Part shown: one piece after another, positions 17,295 to 25,466 of the stretch | Layout of the letters: every line of letters starts with the position of its first letter | Position numbering within the stretch: position 1 is the stretch's first letter | Assembly (NCBI GenBank): GCA_913048435.1 | Contig: CAJWWC010000002.1 | Location: 1-33,484 of the forward strand | Source of the DNA: an uncultured Flavobacteriales bacterium | GTDB taxonomy: Bacteria > Bacteroidota > Bacteroidia > Flavobacteriales > UBA7312 | Length of the DNA: 33,484 bases | Direction of reading: 5' to 3' | Notes under the pieces: model-generated | Databases searched by the model: none | Told to the model about the DNA's origin: nothing | Seen by the model: only the letters and a program-made list of their open reading frames with translations | Program-made: the position numbers and the translations under genes

Positions 17295-18371
17295 ATGCAA
17301 AAGTTAGATTGGTATATCATTAAAAAATTTTTAGGGACGTTTTTCTTCTCTATATCACTAATATTACTGATTGTTGTGGTATTTGATATCTCAGAAAAGA
17401 TAGACGACTTTATAGAAAAAGATGCACCACTCAAAGGAATTATATTCGACTATTATCTCAATTTTATACCTTACTTCGGTAACCTTTTCAGCCCTTTATT
17501 CACTTTTGTTGCTGTCATTTTTTTCACCTCTAAAATGGCTAATAATACAGAGATTATCTCCATTTTGAGTAGTGGTGTAAGTTTTAACAGGTTTTTACGA
17601 CCTTTTATGCTATCTGCTGGATTTTTAGCTATCCTATCATTTACACTTAGCAACTTCATAATACCTCCTGCCAATAGTGAACGATTAGAATTTGAAAACA
17701 CCTACATAAAAAGTCCTTACAAAAACAGAGACAATAACATACATATGCAAATTCAGCCTAGTCAGTTTATATATGTGCAATCCTACAATACAAAAAGAAA
17801 TATAGGCTATAAATTTTCTATGGAAAAATTCGAAAATAATGTACTCCGCGATAAATTGTTTTGTGATTATATTAAATGGAATGAAACAACAGAAAATTGG
17901 ACGGCAAACAACTATTTCATTCGTAAGATAGACCATTTAAATGAAAAAATAATCGAAGGTGACACCTTAGTTTTAACTATTAACCTGCATCCTAATGATT
18001 TTAACGTAAGGCTAAGTATGGTAGAAACTATGAATATGTTTCAACTCAGCGATTATATCAAGGAAGAACGCATGAAAGGCTCTAAAAATTTAGTCTTTCA
18101 TATTATCGAGCAACAAAAACGTTTTGCTTATCCCTTTGCAACACTTATACTTACCATCGTTGCTGTGGCTATGGCATCACGTAAAGTTAGAGGAGGAATT
18201 GGTTTGCATTTAGGACTAGGGCTACTAATTAGCTTTGCTTATATACTTTTTATGCAGGTTTCTACAACATTTGCAACTAATGGTGATTTGTCTCCTATCA
18301 TTGCCGTATGGATTCCCAATTTGCTATTTGCCACTTTAGGACTTTACCTACTTAATAAAGCGCCTAAATAG
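17295..18371 (+). CDS. LptF/LptG-type permease (YjgP/YjgQ family)
   Basis: 358 residues. Inner-membrane permease of the LPS transport ABC complex LptB2FG, which lifts LPS toward the periplasmic bridge. The start MQKLDWYIIKKFLGTFFFS is typical of the family. Membrane helices are visible at about 15-35, 55-78, 100-125, then a large periplasmic domain (about 130-265), then three helices at 275-355, with VAVAMASRKVRGGIGLHLGL between two of them. Whether it is the F or the G paralogue cannot be decided from this gene alone. It starts directly after the tgt stop, so the two are cotranscribed. Its last 8 bases overlap the convergent mazG gene. Confidence 0.9.
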   Translation: MQKLDWYIIKKFLGTFFFSISLILLIVVVFDISEKIDDFIEKDAPLKGIIFDYYLNFIPYFGNLFSPLFTFVAVIFFTSKMANNTEIISILSSGVSFNRFLRPFMLSAGFLAILSFTLSNFIIPPANSERLEFENTYIKSPYKNRDNNIHMQIQPSQFIYVQSYNTKRNIGYKFSMEKFENNVLRDKLFCDYIKWNETTENWTANNYFIRKIDHLNEKIIEGDTLVLTINLHPNDFNVRLSMVETMNMFQLSDYIKEERMKGSKNLVFHIIEQQKRFAYPFATLILTIVAVAMASRKVRGGIGLHLGLGLLISFAYILFMQVSTTFATNGDLSPIIAVWIPNLLFATLGLYLLNKAPK

Positions 18372-19128
18372 ATTTAGCCATATTCCAATATACGTCCATC
18401 TCTTTCAATGTTAAATCTGAAAACTCTTGTCCCTTAGATTTTATTTGTTTTTCCATATATTGAAAGCGTCGAATAAACTTTTTGTTAGTTTTTTCTAAAG
18501 CATCTTCTGGATTAACGTTCAGAAAACGAGCATAATTGATAATTGAAAAGATTAAGTCACCAAATTCTTCATTAGTTTTCTTCACATCACCTTTATCCAC
18601 TTCTGTTTTTAGTTCCATTAATTCCTCTTGTAACTTATTCCAAACCTGCTGTCTATCATTCCAATCGAAACCAACACCGCGAGCTTTTTCTTGAATTCGA
18701 ATAGACTTTAACATAGCTGGTAAAGACTTAGGCACTCCTTCAAGTACAGAAGTCTTGCCTTCTTTTAGCTTTAACTTTTCCCAATTGGCTTTTACCTCTG
18801 CCTCATTGGCTACTTCAACATCTCCATAAATGTGGGGATGACGGTAAATCAACTTTTCACAAATACCATTAAGCACATCTGTAATATCAAAGGTATTTGT
18901 TTCTGAGGCTATCTTAGAATAAAAAACAAGATGTAACATAATGTCTCCCAATTCTTTTTTAATTTCTTGCATATCACCATCAACAATGGCATCAGACAAT
19001 TCATAGACCTCCTCCAGTGTCAAGTAACGTAAACTATCAATAGTTTGCTTCTTGTCCCATGGGCATTTAAGCCTCAAATCATCCATTATATTCAATAATC
19101 TTTCAAAAGCTACGAGCCGTGTGTCCAT
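18364..19128 (-). CDS. mazG: nucleoside triphosphate pyrophosphohydrolase MazG
   Basis: 254 residues from the ATG at 19126-19128. Hydrolyses NTPs or dNTPs to NMP and pyrophosphate. Tandem MazG domains: the first has CPWDKKQTIDSLRYLTLEEV then YELSDAI and KKELGDIMLHLVFYSK, the second has QEELMELKTEV and EEFGDLIFSIINYARF, each with the ExxE...ExxD metal-binding pattern. The standard two-domain length is kept. An in-frame TTG at 19146 would add six residues but lies in the -7 box, so I prefer the ATG. It is divergent from the small membrane protein gene. Confidence 0.95.
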   Translation of the reverse strand: MDTRLVAFERLLNIMDDLRLKCPWDKKQTIDSLRYLTLEEVYELSDAIVDGDMQEIKKELGDIMLHLVFYSKIASETNTFDITDVLNGICEKLIYRHPHIYGDVEVANEAEVKANWEKLKLKEGKTSVLEGVPKSLPAMLKSIRIQEKARGVGFDWNDRQQVWNKLQEELMELKTEVDKGDVKKTNEEFGDLIFSIINYARFLNVNPEDALEKTNKKFIRRFQYMEKQIKSKGQEFSDLTLKEMDVYWNMAKSI

Positions 19129-19143
19129 AATTAAAATTTTTAG

Positions 19144-19151
19144 CAAAAGTA
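19144..19151 (-). promoter_or_regulatory. -7 promoter box of mazG
   Basis: Minus-strand TACTTTTG, exact TAnnTTTG. Its final TTG is in frame with mazG and imitates a start codon. The ATG lies 15 bases further on. Confidence 0.55.
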
Positions 19152-19191
19152 GTATAACAATTTCATACCTTTACAGCTTATTGAATTTTGT

Positions 19192-19380
19192 ATGAAAGTC
19201 GTTTTACTAGCAATAGCATTATTAGCTATAGGTTTTGCAGGAATAGCTATTAAGATACTCGTCAAAAAAGATGGTAAATTTTCGGGTACTTGCGCAAGCA
19301 ACAACCCATTTCTTAACAAAGAAGGAGAAAAATGTGGATTTTGTGGTGCAAGTCCTGACGAAATGTGCAAGAAAGAATAA
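19192..19380 (+). CDS. small four-cysteine membrane protein, candidate NqrM-like NQR maturation factor
   Basis: 62 residues. One N-terminal membrane helix (residues 3-24), a basic stop (KILVKKDGK), then a short soluble tail with four cysteines: Cys34 in SGTCASNN, Cys48 and Cys51 in CGFC, Cys59 near the end. NqrM (DUF539, PF04400), needed to mature the Fe centre of Na+-NQR in Vibrio, has the same plan: one helix, a basic step, a GSC motif and three more cysteines. Spacing differs from what I remember of Vibrio NqrM, so homology is not proven. Position supports the idea: it converges on apbE (4-base gap), next to the nqr operon. Similar proteins are often labelled only as membrane or secreted protein in Bacteroidota. 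Confidence 0.8.
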   Translation: MKVVLLAIALLAIGFAGIAIKILVKKDGKFSGTCASNNPFLNKEGEKCGFCGASPDEMCKKE

Positions 19381-19384
19381 ATGG

Positions 19385-20374
19385 CTATTTAGTCACCATT
19401 GATTTAAAACCTTCTGTGGACCAACTTTCCCAGCTTTTATCCACGTCAGTAAATATCAAAAAAGCGTCTAAATTTGGGTGTTTACTTAAAAAGTCTTTCG
19501 CCTGCTCTACTCCCATTACCATAAAAGTAGTGGCATATGCATCAGCTATCATACAATCATCCGCAATTACAGTAGCACTTAATAAAGAATGCTGAACAGG
19601 ATAAGCTGTTTTAGGATTGATAGTGTGAGAATATATTTGACTATCTTTTTCGTAAAAGTTTCTGTAATTACCAGAGGTAGCTAACGATTTATTTTGAAGG
19701 TTTAATATTATTTGAAAGCGATCATTTACATCAATCTTATTAGAGGGTTTGTCAATACCTACTCTCCATTTCTTATTTCTCGAATTGTACCCTTTTGCTC
19801 TGAGTTCTCCGCCCAATTCAATCAAATAGTCCGCAACTAAATTTGAATCCAAAAGCTCAGCAATGACATCTACTGTATAACCTTGAGCAAGGGCATTAAA
19901 ATCTATTTTTTTTTGTTTTGGATTAGAAAGTAAGCTATCTCCTCTAAGCCATAAATCCTGATAACCTACCTGTTTTAATAAACCGGTTATGTGTATAGAA
20001 TCGACCTCTTGTCCGTAATTAGGACCAAAACCCCAAGCATTAACTAATGGTGCTACAGTACAATCAAATAATCCATCGCTGAGCAAAGAAATATTCTGAG
20101 AAGCTTTAAAAACACGTACAAAATGGGTGTCCAATAATAAACTAGTATCTGATCTATTCAATTGACTTAATAAAGAGTTGGTATTGTAAGTTGATAATGA
20201 ATTATCAATAACTGTAAGAAGACTGTCTATTTCATGATGATAATCGTCTGAGCTCATATATTTGATACTATAGGAAGTCCCTTGAGCAAAACCAACATTA
20301 TGAATTAAACTTTTAGAACTATCTAGTTCTTTGCAACCACAAAATAAACAAACAATAAAAATCAAGTATCTCAT
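19385..20374 (-). CDS. apbE: FAD:protein FMN transferase ApbE
   Basis: 329 residues. Lipoprotein signal with a Cys in LFCGCK at residues 11-15, so it sits on the periplasmic side. ApbE attaches FMN to a threonine of target proteins through a phosphodiester bond; NqrB and NqrC are its classical targets. Seen motifs: FAQGTSYSIKYM, DFNALAQGYTVDVIAELLDS, IELGGELRAKG, and HTINPKTAYPVQHSLLSATV followed by the metal-binding DAYATTFMVMG. It has the same orientation as the nqr operon, but a 555-base stretch with a pseudogene lies between it and nqrF. An exact -7 box directly upstream suggests it has its own promoter. Confidence 0.95.
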   Translation of the reverse strand: MRYLIFIVCLFCGCKELDSSKSLIHNVGFAQGTSYSIKYMSSDDYHHEIDSLLTVIDNSLSTYNTNSLLSQLNRSDTSLLLDTHFVRVFKASQNISLLSDGLFDCTVAPLVNAWGFGPNYGQEVDSIHITGLLKQVGYQDLWLRGDSLLSNPKQKKIDFNALAQGYTVDVIAELLDSNLVADYLIELGGELRAKGYNSRNKKWRVGIDKPSNKIDVNDRFQIILNLQNKSLATSGNYRNFYEKDSQIYSHTINPKTAYPVQHSLLSATVIADDCMIADAYATTFMVMGVEQAKDFLSKHPNLDAFLIFTDVDKSWESWSTEGFKSMVTK

Positions 20375-20378
20375 TACA

Positions 20379-20386
20379 CAAAATTA
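20379..20386 (-). promoter_or_regulatory. -7 promoter box of apbE
   Basis: Minus-strand TAATTTTG, exact TAnnTTTG, ending 4 bases before the ATG at 20374, so the transcript would be almost leaderless. No -33 TTG seen at the usual spacing. Confidence 0.4.
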
Positions 20387-20419
20387 TGCATTTGTTTCAT
20401 AGAGTTTAAAATTTAAGTC

Positions 20420-20830
20420 ATAAAAGTTGATACTATTTCAGCTGACGATTATTTTGATAGACTTCCATTAGAAAGGAATTAGTGAATAAAATAAGAGCCA
20501 TTATTAATACCAATCTTGCTATTGGTTTTGAAAAATATTTGGACTATATAATACTTAGTTATATGGTGTTAAATTCAATTTATGCTAAGGTTTTAATATC
20601 AGCACTCACTTGTTATTAGCTTTTATGAGATAGCCTCACAAAAACACTTTATTGGATTGTTTCAAGTAAAAATATTCGCTGACTCAAAACTATACAAATT
20701 TTGGACAGAATTTGCTAAACATTACTAAAGGAAGCTAGTCATAGCGAAAAGTTGTTTTTGGCTTAAGTATTTAAATGAAATACTTTATGATTCAAAAGCC
20801 GAACTTTGTAAAAATAATTTTAAGTATTGA
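20420..20830 (+). pseudogene. decayed DUF1801 domain gene
   Basis: Three conceptual pieces of one DUF1801 (YdhG-like) protein can be read in order on the plus strand. Piece 1 (from 20420) gives SADDYFDRLPLERN and stops at TAG 20480. Piece 2, shifted by one base (from 20476), gives ELVNKIRAIINTNLAIGFEK then YLDYIILSYMVLNSIYAK and ends at TAG 20617. Piece 3 (from 20618, frame of piece 1) gives FYEIASQKHFIGLF then IFADSKLYKFWTEFAKHY, stops at TAA 20726, and continues in frame as RKLVIAKSCFWLKYLNEI and YDSKAELCKNN to TGA 20828. Flavobacterial DUF1801 proteins have closely similar blocks in this order. Two frameshifts, an internal stop and no clear ATG (ATA at 20420 may be the lost start) show it is broken. 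The family's function is not established. This accounts for most of the 555-base gap between apbE and nqrF; I see nothing else in the remainder. Confidence 0.88.
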
Positions 20831-20929
20831 TTAAAATGCACGGCGATAGTTTAAAAAGATAACTCTATTTATTACATACTCAAAAAACTCTAAGCTAAGT
20901 GATATTTTTTTAAAAAATAGTAGTTTAAA

Positions 20930-22237
20930 TTAACCACCAAAGTCATCAAAACGAACGTTTTCATCAGGAATACCCCAATCATCAGCCATCTTTAAAACAG
21001 CTTGATTCATTAGTGGTGGTCCACAGAAATATAATTCTATATCTTCTGGGGCTTCGTGTTTGGTCAGGTATTGATCGATAACAGCTTGGTGAACAAAACC
21101 AACAAAACCATCACCTTCCTTATCATCTAAATCTTTCTTAGGTGTCCAATTATCTTCTTCTAATGGCTCGGACAAAACAATTTCAAAATTAAAATTTGAA
21201 AATTCTTTTTCTAAACTATAAAAGTGATCCAAGTAAAACAATTCTCTTTTTGATCTACCGCCATACCAATAACTTACTTTTCTTCCAGTCTTCAAAGTTT
21301 TGAATAACTCATAAAGGTGTGAACGCATTGGTGCCATTCCTGCTCCACCTCCGATATAAAGCATCTCAGCTTCAGAATTATTAATAAAAAATTCACCGTA
21401 AGGTCCTGAAATAGTAACCTTATCTCCAGCTTTTCTGCTGAAGATGTAAGAAGAAGCTACACCAGGATTAACGTCAGCCCATGTATTTTTTGCTCTATCC
21501 CAAGGTGGTGTAGCAACACGTACATTTAACATTATTCGTCTTCCTTCAGCAGGATAGGAAGCCATAGAGTATGCTCGAACAACTTCTTCTTCATTCTTCA
21601 TCTTAAGTGACCATAAATCGAATTTATCCCACTCCAATTTGAATTTTTCTGCTTCATCGTGTTCATCAGGGTGAGCAGTAATATCCATATCTACATAATT
21701 AATTTCACAATCAGGAATTTCAATCTGTATATATCCACCTGCTTCGTAAGGCATATCATCAGGAATTTCTACTATGAACTCTTTTATAAAAGAAGCAACA
21801 TTGTAATTAGATACTACATTAGCTTCCCATTTTTTTACACCAAAAACTTCTTCAGGAATAGATATTTTCATATCCTCTTTAACCTTTACCTGACATCCCA
21901 AACGGTAGTTTTCTGCAATTTCTTTTTTTGAGAAGTGTGGTTCCTCAGTAGGTAATATACTTCCACCGCCATCATGTACTTGACAGGTACACTGAATACA
22001 GGTGCCGCCACCACCGCAAGCGGAGGGTAAGAATATTCCTTCATTACTTAAAGTGTTAAGTAATGTAGAACCTCCATCTACTTCAATTTCTTTTTCACCA
22101 TTTATAGAAATTTTGACTTTTCCAGCTGGCATCAACTTTGATTTTACAAATAATAATATACTAACTAATGAAAAAATTACTGTAAGAAAGATAGCTACAC
22201 TTGAAACTATTGTTGTTGTACTTAAACTTAAGATCAT
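20930..22237 (-). CDS. nqrF: Na+-translocating NADH:quinone reductase subunit F
   Basis: 435 residues. Electron entry subunit of the Na+-NQR pump. An N-terminal membrane helix (about 10-32) is followed by a ferredoxin-like 2Fe-2S domain with ligands Cys74, Cys80 and Cys83 in [12 protein letters not shown], and Cys115 in YRLGCQV. The FAD domain has [12 protein letters not shown] and the NADH domain has [14 protein letters not shown], then [12 protein letters not shown] and the C-terminal FDDFGG. Last gene of the nqrABCDEF operon, 22 bases after nqrE. The convergent DUF1801 remnant and apbE follow. Confidence 0.97.
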   Translation of the reverse strand: MILSLSTTTIVSSVAIFLTVIFSLVSILLFVKSKLMPAGKVKISINGEKEIEVDGGSTLLNTLSNEGIFLPSACGGGGTCIQCTCQVHDGGGSILPTEEPHFSKKEIAENYRLGCQVKVKEDMKISIPEEVFGVKKWEANVVSNYNVASFIKEFIVEIPDDMPYEAGGYIQIEIPDCEINYVDMDITAHPDEHDEAEKFKLEWDKFDLWSLKMKNEEEVVRAYSMASYPAEGRRIMLNVRVATPPWDRAKNTWADVNPGVASSYIFSRKAGDKVTISGPYGEFFINNSEAEMLYIGGGAGMAPMRSHLYELFKTLKTGRKVSYWYGGRSKRELFYLDHFYSLEKEFSNFNFEIVLSEPLEEDNWTPKKDLDDKEGDGFVGFVHQAVIDQYLTKHEAPEDIELYFCGPPLMNQAVLKMADDWGIPDENVRFDDFGG

Positions 22238-22259
22238 TTATTTAATTATTATTTAATAT

Positions 22260-22877
22260 TTACAATTTTATACCCATAAAGCTCATGAAACCAATACCCA
22301 TGAGTCCAGTAATAATAAATGTAATACCTAATCCGCGAAGAGGCGCTGGTACATGAGAATATCGTATTTTTTCACGAATTGCAGCAATTGCAACAATTGC
22401 TAAAAACCAACCAATTCCAGAACCTAATCCAAAGACAGTTGCTTCTGTAATGCTATCATAGGCTCTTTCTTGCATAAATAAAGATCCTCCAAGAATTGCA
22501 CAATTAACAGCAATTAAAGGTAAAAATATACCTAGTGAACCATATAATGCAGGAGAAATTTTCTCTACAATCATTTCTACAAGCTGAACCATTGAAGCAA
22601 TAATTGCAATAAACATTATAAAACTTAAAAAACTTAAGTCAACATCAATGAAAGAATCACCAATCCAGGAAAGTGCACCTGATTTTAGAACAAATTTTTC
22701 CAACAAAAAATTAATAGGCACGGTAAATCCTAAAACAAATATAACAGCAAAACCCATACCGACCGATGTTTTTACTGTTTTTGATACTGCTAAATAGGAA
22801 CACATTCCTAAAAAGTAAGCGAAAACCATATTATCTATAAAAATAGATTGGATAAATATATTTACTAATTCTTCCAT
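22260..22877 (-). CDS. nqrE: Na+-translocating NADH:quinone reductase subunit E
   Basis: 205 residues, standard length. Integral membrane subunit, related to RnfA, with six expected helices. Together with NqrD it holds an Fe centre within the membrane through cysteines on two half-helices; the corresponding residues here are Cys26 in FLGMCSYLA and Cys126 in AVNCAILGG. The N-terminus [20 protein letters not shown] is typical. Separated from nqrD by 13 bases and from nqrF by 22. Confidence 0.97.
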   Translation of the reverse strand: MEELVNIFIQSIFIDNMVFAYFLGMCSYLAVSKTVKTSVGMGFAVIFVLGFTVPINFLLEKFVLKSGALSWIGDSFIDVDLSFLSFIMFIAIIASMVQLVEMIVEKISPALYGSLGIFLPLIAVNCAILGGSLFMQERAYDSITEATVFGLGSGIGWFLAIVAIAAIREKIRYSHVPAPLRGLGITFIITGLMGIGFMSFMGIKL

Positions 22878-22890
22878 ATTACCATTAATA

Positions 22891-23538
22891 TTAAGATTCG
22901 ATTAAATCTCTATTTTTCGTTCTTTGTATCCAGATAATGATACCCACAGTGACCAGAGCCATAGGAGGTAATATCATCATTCCATTATTTTCATATCCAA
23001 TTTCATATAATCCCAACTTTTCAATAACAGGAAAACCAAATAAAGTTCCAGCACCTAAAAGTTCTCTAAAAAAAGCAACAGCAATGAGTATCCATCCATA
23101 ACCAAAAGCATTACCTAAACCATCAAGAAAAGATTTCCAAACACCATTGCCTAAAGCAAAAGCCTCAAGACGTCCCATGATTATACAATTGGTGATAATA
23201 AGTCCAACAAATACAGACAATTCTTTACTAACATCGTAAACAAAGGCTTTAAGCACTTGATCAACTAAAATTACTAAAGCAGCGATAACTACTAATTGTA
23301 CAATAATTCTGATTCTAGAAGGAATTAAATTTCTCATAAGGGATACTACAACATTGGCAACTGACATAACGACCAAAACAGAAATAGCCATAACAATAGC
23401 TGGTTTCAATTGAACAGTAATTGCTAAAGCAGAACAAATACCTAATACCTGAGTGGTAACAGGATTGTTATCGTTTAATGGATCTGTTAGTAGTTTTCTA
23501 TTTTTTTTAGAAAATAGAACTTCTTTCTTATCGCTCAT
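22891..23538 (-). CDS. nqrD: Na+-translocating NADH:quinone reductase subunit D
   Basis: 215 residues. Integral membrane subunit related to RnfE, with six helices. The Fe-binding cysteines are Cys35 in VLGICSALA and Cys118 in ITNCIIMGR, in the inverted pseudo-twofold arrangement with NqrE. Other signatures are EAFALGNG and [13 protein letters not shown]. Its ATG overlaps the stop of nqrC by 4 bases, so the two are translationally coupled. Confidence 0.97.
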   Translation of the reverse strand: MSDKKEVLFSKKNRKLLTDPLNDNNPVTTQVLGICSALAITVQLKPAIVMAISVLVVMSVANVVVSLMRNLIPSRIRIIVQLVVIAALVILVDQVLKAFVYDVSKELSVFVGLIITNCIIMGRLEAFALGNGVWKSFLDGLGNAFGYGWILIAVAFFRELLGAGTLFGFPVIEKLGLYEIGYENNGMMILPPMALVTVGIIIWIQRTKNRDLIES

Positions 23539-24305
23539 TGCTGTATGGTATTTAAATTAAAGGCCATTGTACTGTCTGCAAATGGGGAGTCATTTGACAA
23601 TTCCATCGTCTCGGACATTTTTTTCTTAAAGAATGGTAAATACTGACTAAAACGCTCAGCTAACATATCAGTTACACCATCTGCAGTTATTGTTCCACCT
23701 GAGATACCATCAACTGCGTGCATATCATCTTCTTTAGCTCCTCCCTTGACAACCTTAATAGAGACTAACTCCGTTCCTTCAAAAATTGTTTTTCCAATAA
23801 AAGGTTCTTGAAACCACCCTAGTGAAATTTCAGCACCTAAGCCTGGAGTTTCTGATTTATGATCAAAAACCGCACCTGAAATAGTGCTCATATCTTCTTT
23901 CAAAGCTACAAAACCCCAAATTGGACCCCATAAACCTTTACCTCTCATTGGAATAATATATATTTTTTCGCTATTTTGTTTGCTTTCAAAAACAGGAAGC
24001 AATTGTTGATCGGCAGGCTTTTTAAGTTCAACTCCTAAATCAACAGTAAAAGCATCTCCCTCTACTTCTTCTCCTTTATTGTTCAAAACATAAGTATTAA
24101 CGATATTTTTCTCAAATGCAGCTGCCGCATCTTCACGACTGACTTCAATACCAACTGTAGATAGTATATTCTGTTTCTTTTCTGACTCTATGTTTTTGTC
24201 TTGTAATGGTTTCAGGCTAATAGCAGCAACAGATAACAAAGAAGCAACCAAGACGACCATAACCGTAGCAAAACCAAAAGTATAAGAATTTTTATTTACA
24301 TCCAT
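23535..24305 (-). CDS. nqrC: Na+-translocating NADH:quinone reductase subunit C
   Basis: 256 residues. One N-terminal membrane helix (about 10-32) and an FMN-binding domain on the outer face. The flavinylation site reads DGISGGT, with Thr205 as the residue ApbE should modify; the usual alanine of the SGAT motif is glycine here. Other signatures are GKGLWGPIWGFVAL and HKSETPGLGAEI. 4 bases separate it from nqrB; it overlaps nqrD. Confidence 0.96.
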   Translation of the reverse strand: MDVNKNSYTFGFATVMVVLVASLLSVAAISLKPLQDKNIESEKKQNILSTVGIEVSREDAAAAFEKNIVNTYVLNNKGEEVEGDAFTVDLGVELKKPADQQLLPVFESKQNSEKIYIIPMRGKGLWGPIWGFVALKEDMSTISGAVFDHKSETPGLGAEISLGWFQEPFIGKTIFEGTELVSIKVVKGGAKEDDMHAVDGISGGTITADGVTDMLAERFSQYLPFFKKKMSETMELSNDSPFADSTMAFNLNTIQQ

Positions 24306-24309
24306 AATA

Positions 24310-25455
24310 TTAAGCGTTAGCTCGTTTTAACCTTCTTTTAATATTTCCTTGAATTACATAATGATCTACTAATGGTGCAAAGATGTTCATTAATAGAATT
24401 GCTAACATCATTCCCTCAGGATATGCAGGATTAAAAACTCTAATAAGTATAGCAAAAACACCAATTAAAAATCCATATATATATTTGCCTTTATTAGTTT
24501 GAGAACCAGTTACTGGGTCTGTAGCCATAAAAACCGCTCCGAAAGCAAAACTTCCAATAATTAAATGAATTTCAGCAGGTGTGGTCATCAGTTCGTTTGC
24601 GCCCCAAAAATTAAATAATGATGCCATTGCAAAACCTCCAATGAATGTTGAGAGAATAATTCTCCAAGATCCGATTCCTGTAGCTATTAGTATCACAGCT
24701 CCCAACATAATTGCAATGAATGAAGTCTCTCCCACTGAACCAGGAATAGTTCCCATCATCATATCAAAAGGATTGAACGATAAGGATTGCCAATTAGAAG
24801 ATGCTGCTAACTCTCCTAAAATAGTAGAGCCAGAATGACCATCAACCATAGCGTCGTGTACCCATACTTTATCACCCGACATATATATAGGGTGGGCAAA
24901 GAATAAAAAAGCCCTAGCTGTGAGTGCTGGATTCAAAATATTCATTCCAGTACCTCCAAAAACTTCTTTTCCAATTACTACTGCAAATATTACTGAAACA
25001 GCCAACATCCATAAAGGTACGTCTATTGGCATAGTGAGTGGAATTAACAATCCAGTCACTAAATAACCCTCATTCACTGAATGACCACGATAAATGGCAA
25101 ATGCAAATTCAACTGCTAATCCAACCACATAAGAAATAATAATTAAAGGTAAAAACTTCCAAAAACCAAATATAAAATTTTCAAAAATTGAAACAGATTC
25201 TCCAATTGCTAAATGATATTGATAACCAACGTTCCACATACCAAACAACATACAAGGTATTAAAGCTACTATCACCATAAACATTGTACGTTTTAAATCA
25301 ATAGCATCTCGGATGTGAGAACCTTTATTAGTTGTATGATTAGGCACAAATAAAAAAGTTTCGAAAGCGTCATAGGCTGGATACAACTTTTCTAATTTAC
25401 CACCATTTTCAAAATGTGGCTTTACAACATTTAGTAAGTTTTTAAACAATTTCAT
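24310..25455 (-). CDS. nqrB: Na+-translocating NADH:quinone reductase subunit B
   Basis: 381 residues, slightly shorter than Vibrio NqrB. Integral membrane subunit, related to RnfD, that carries covalent FMN, riboflavin and part of the Na+ path. The flavinylation motif is DGHSGST with Thr211 as the likely FMN site (serine in place of the usual alanine). Other signatures are KRTMFMVIVALIPCMLFGMW, GYLVTGLLIPLTMP, GGTGMNILNPALTARAF and MATDPVTGSQTNKGK. 11 bases downstream of nqrA. Confidence 0.97.
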   Translation of the reverse strand: MKLFKNLLNVVKPHFENGGKLEKLYPAYDAFETFLFVPNHTTNKGSHIRDAIDLKRTMFMVIVALIPCMLFGMWNVGYQYHLAIGESVSIFENFIFGFWKFLPLIIISYVVGLAVEFAFAIYRGHSVNEGYLVTGLLIPLTMPIDVPLWMLAVSVIFAVVIGKEVFGGTGMNILNPALTARAFLFFAHPIYMSGDKVWVHDAMVDGHSGSTILGELAASSNWQSLSFNPFDMMMGTIPGSVGETSFIAIMLGAVILIATGIGSWRIILSTFIGGFAMASLFNFWGANELMTTPAEIHLIIGSFAFGAVFMATDPVTGSQTNKGKYIYGFLIGVFAILIRVFNPAYPEGMMLAILLMNIFAPLVDHYVIQGNIKRRLKRANA

Positions 25456-25466
25456 AATAAATAATT

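Noticed and set aside
20903-20919. A/T-only near-palindrome (seven T then six A with TA ends) downstream of nqrF
   Set aside because: No loop and no GC in the stem, so it is not a convincing terminator; such runs are expected in AT-rich noncoding DNA.
21659-22256. Two open frames antisense to nqrF
   Set aside because: They mirror strongly conserved nqrF codons and show no family resemblance.
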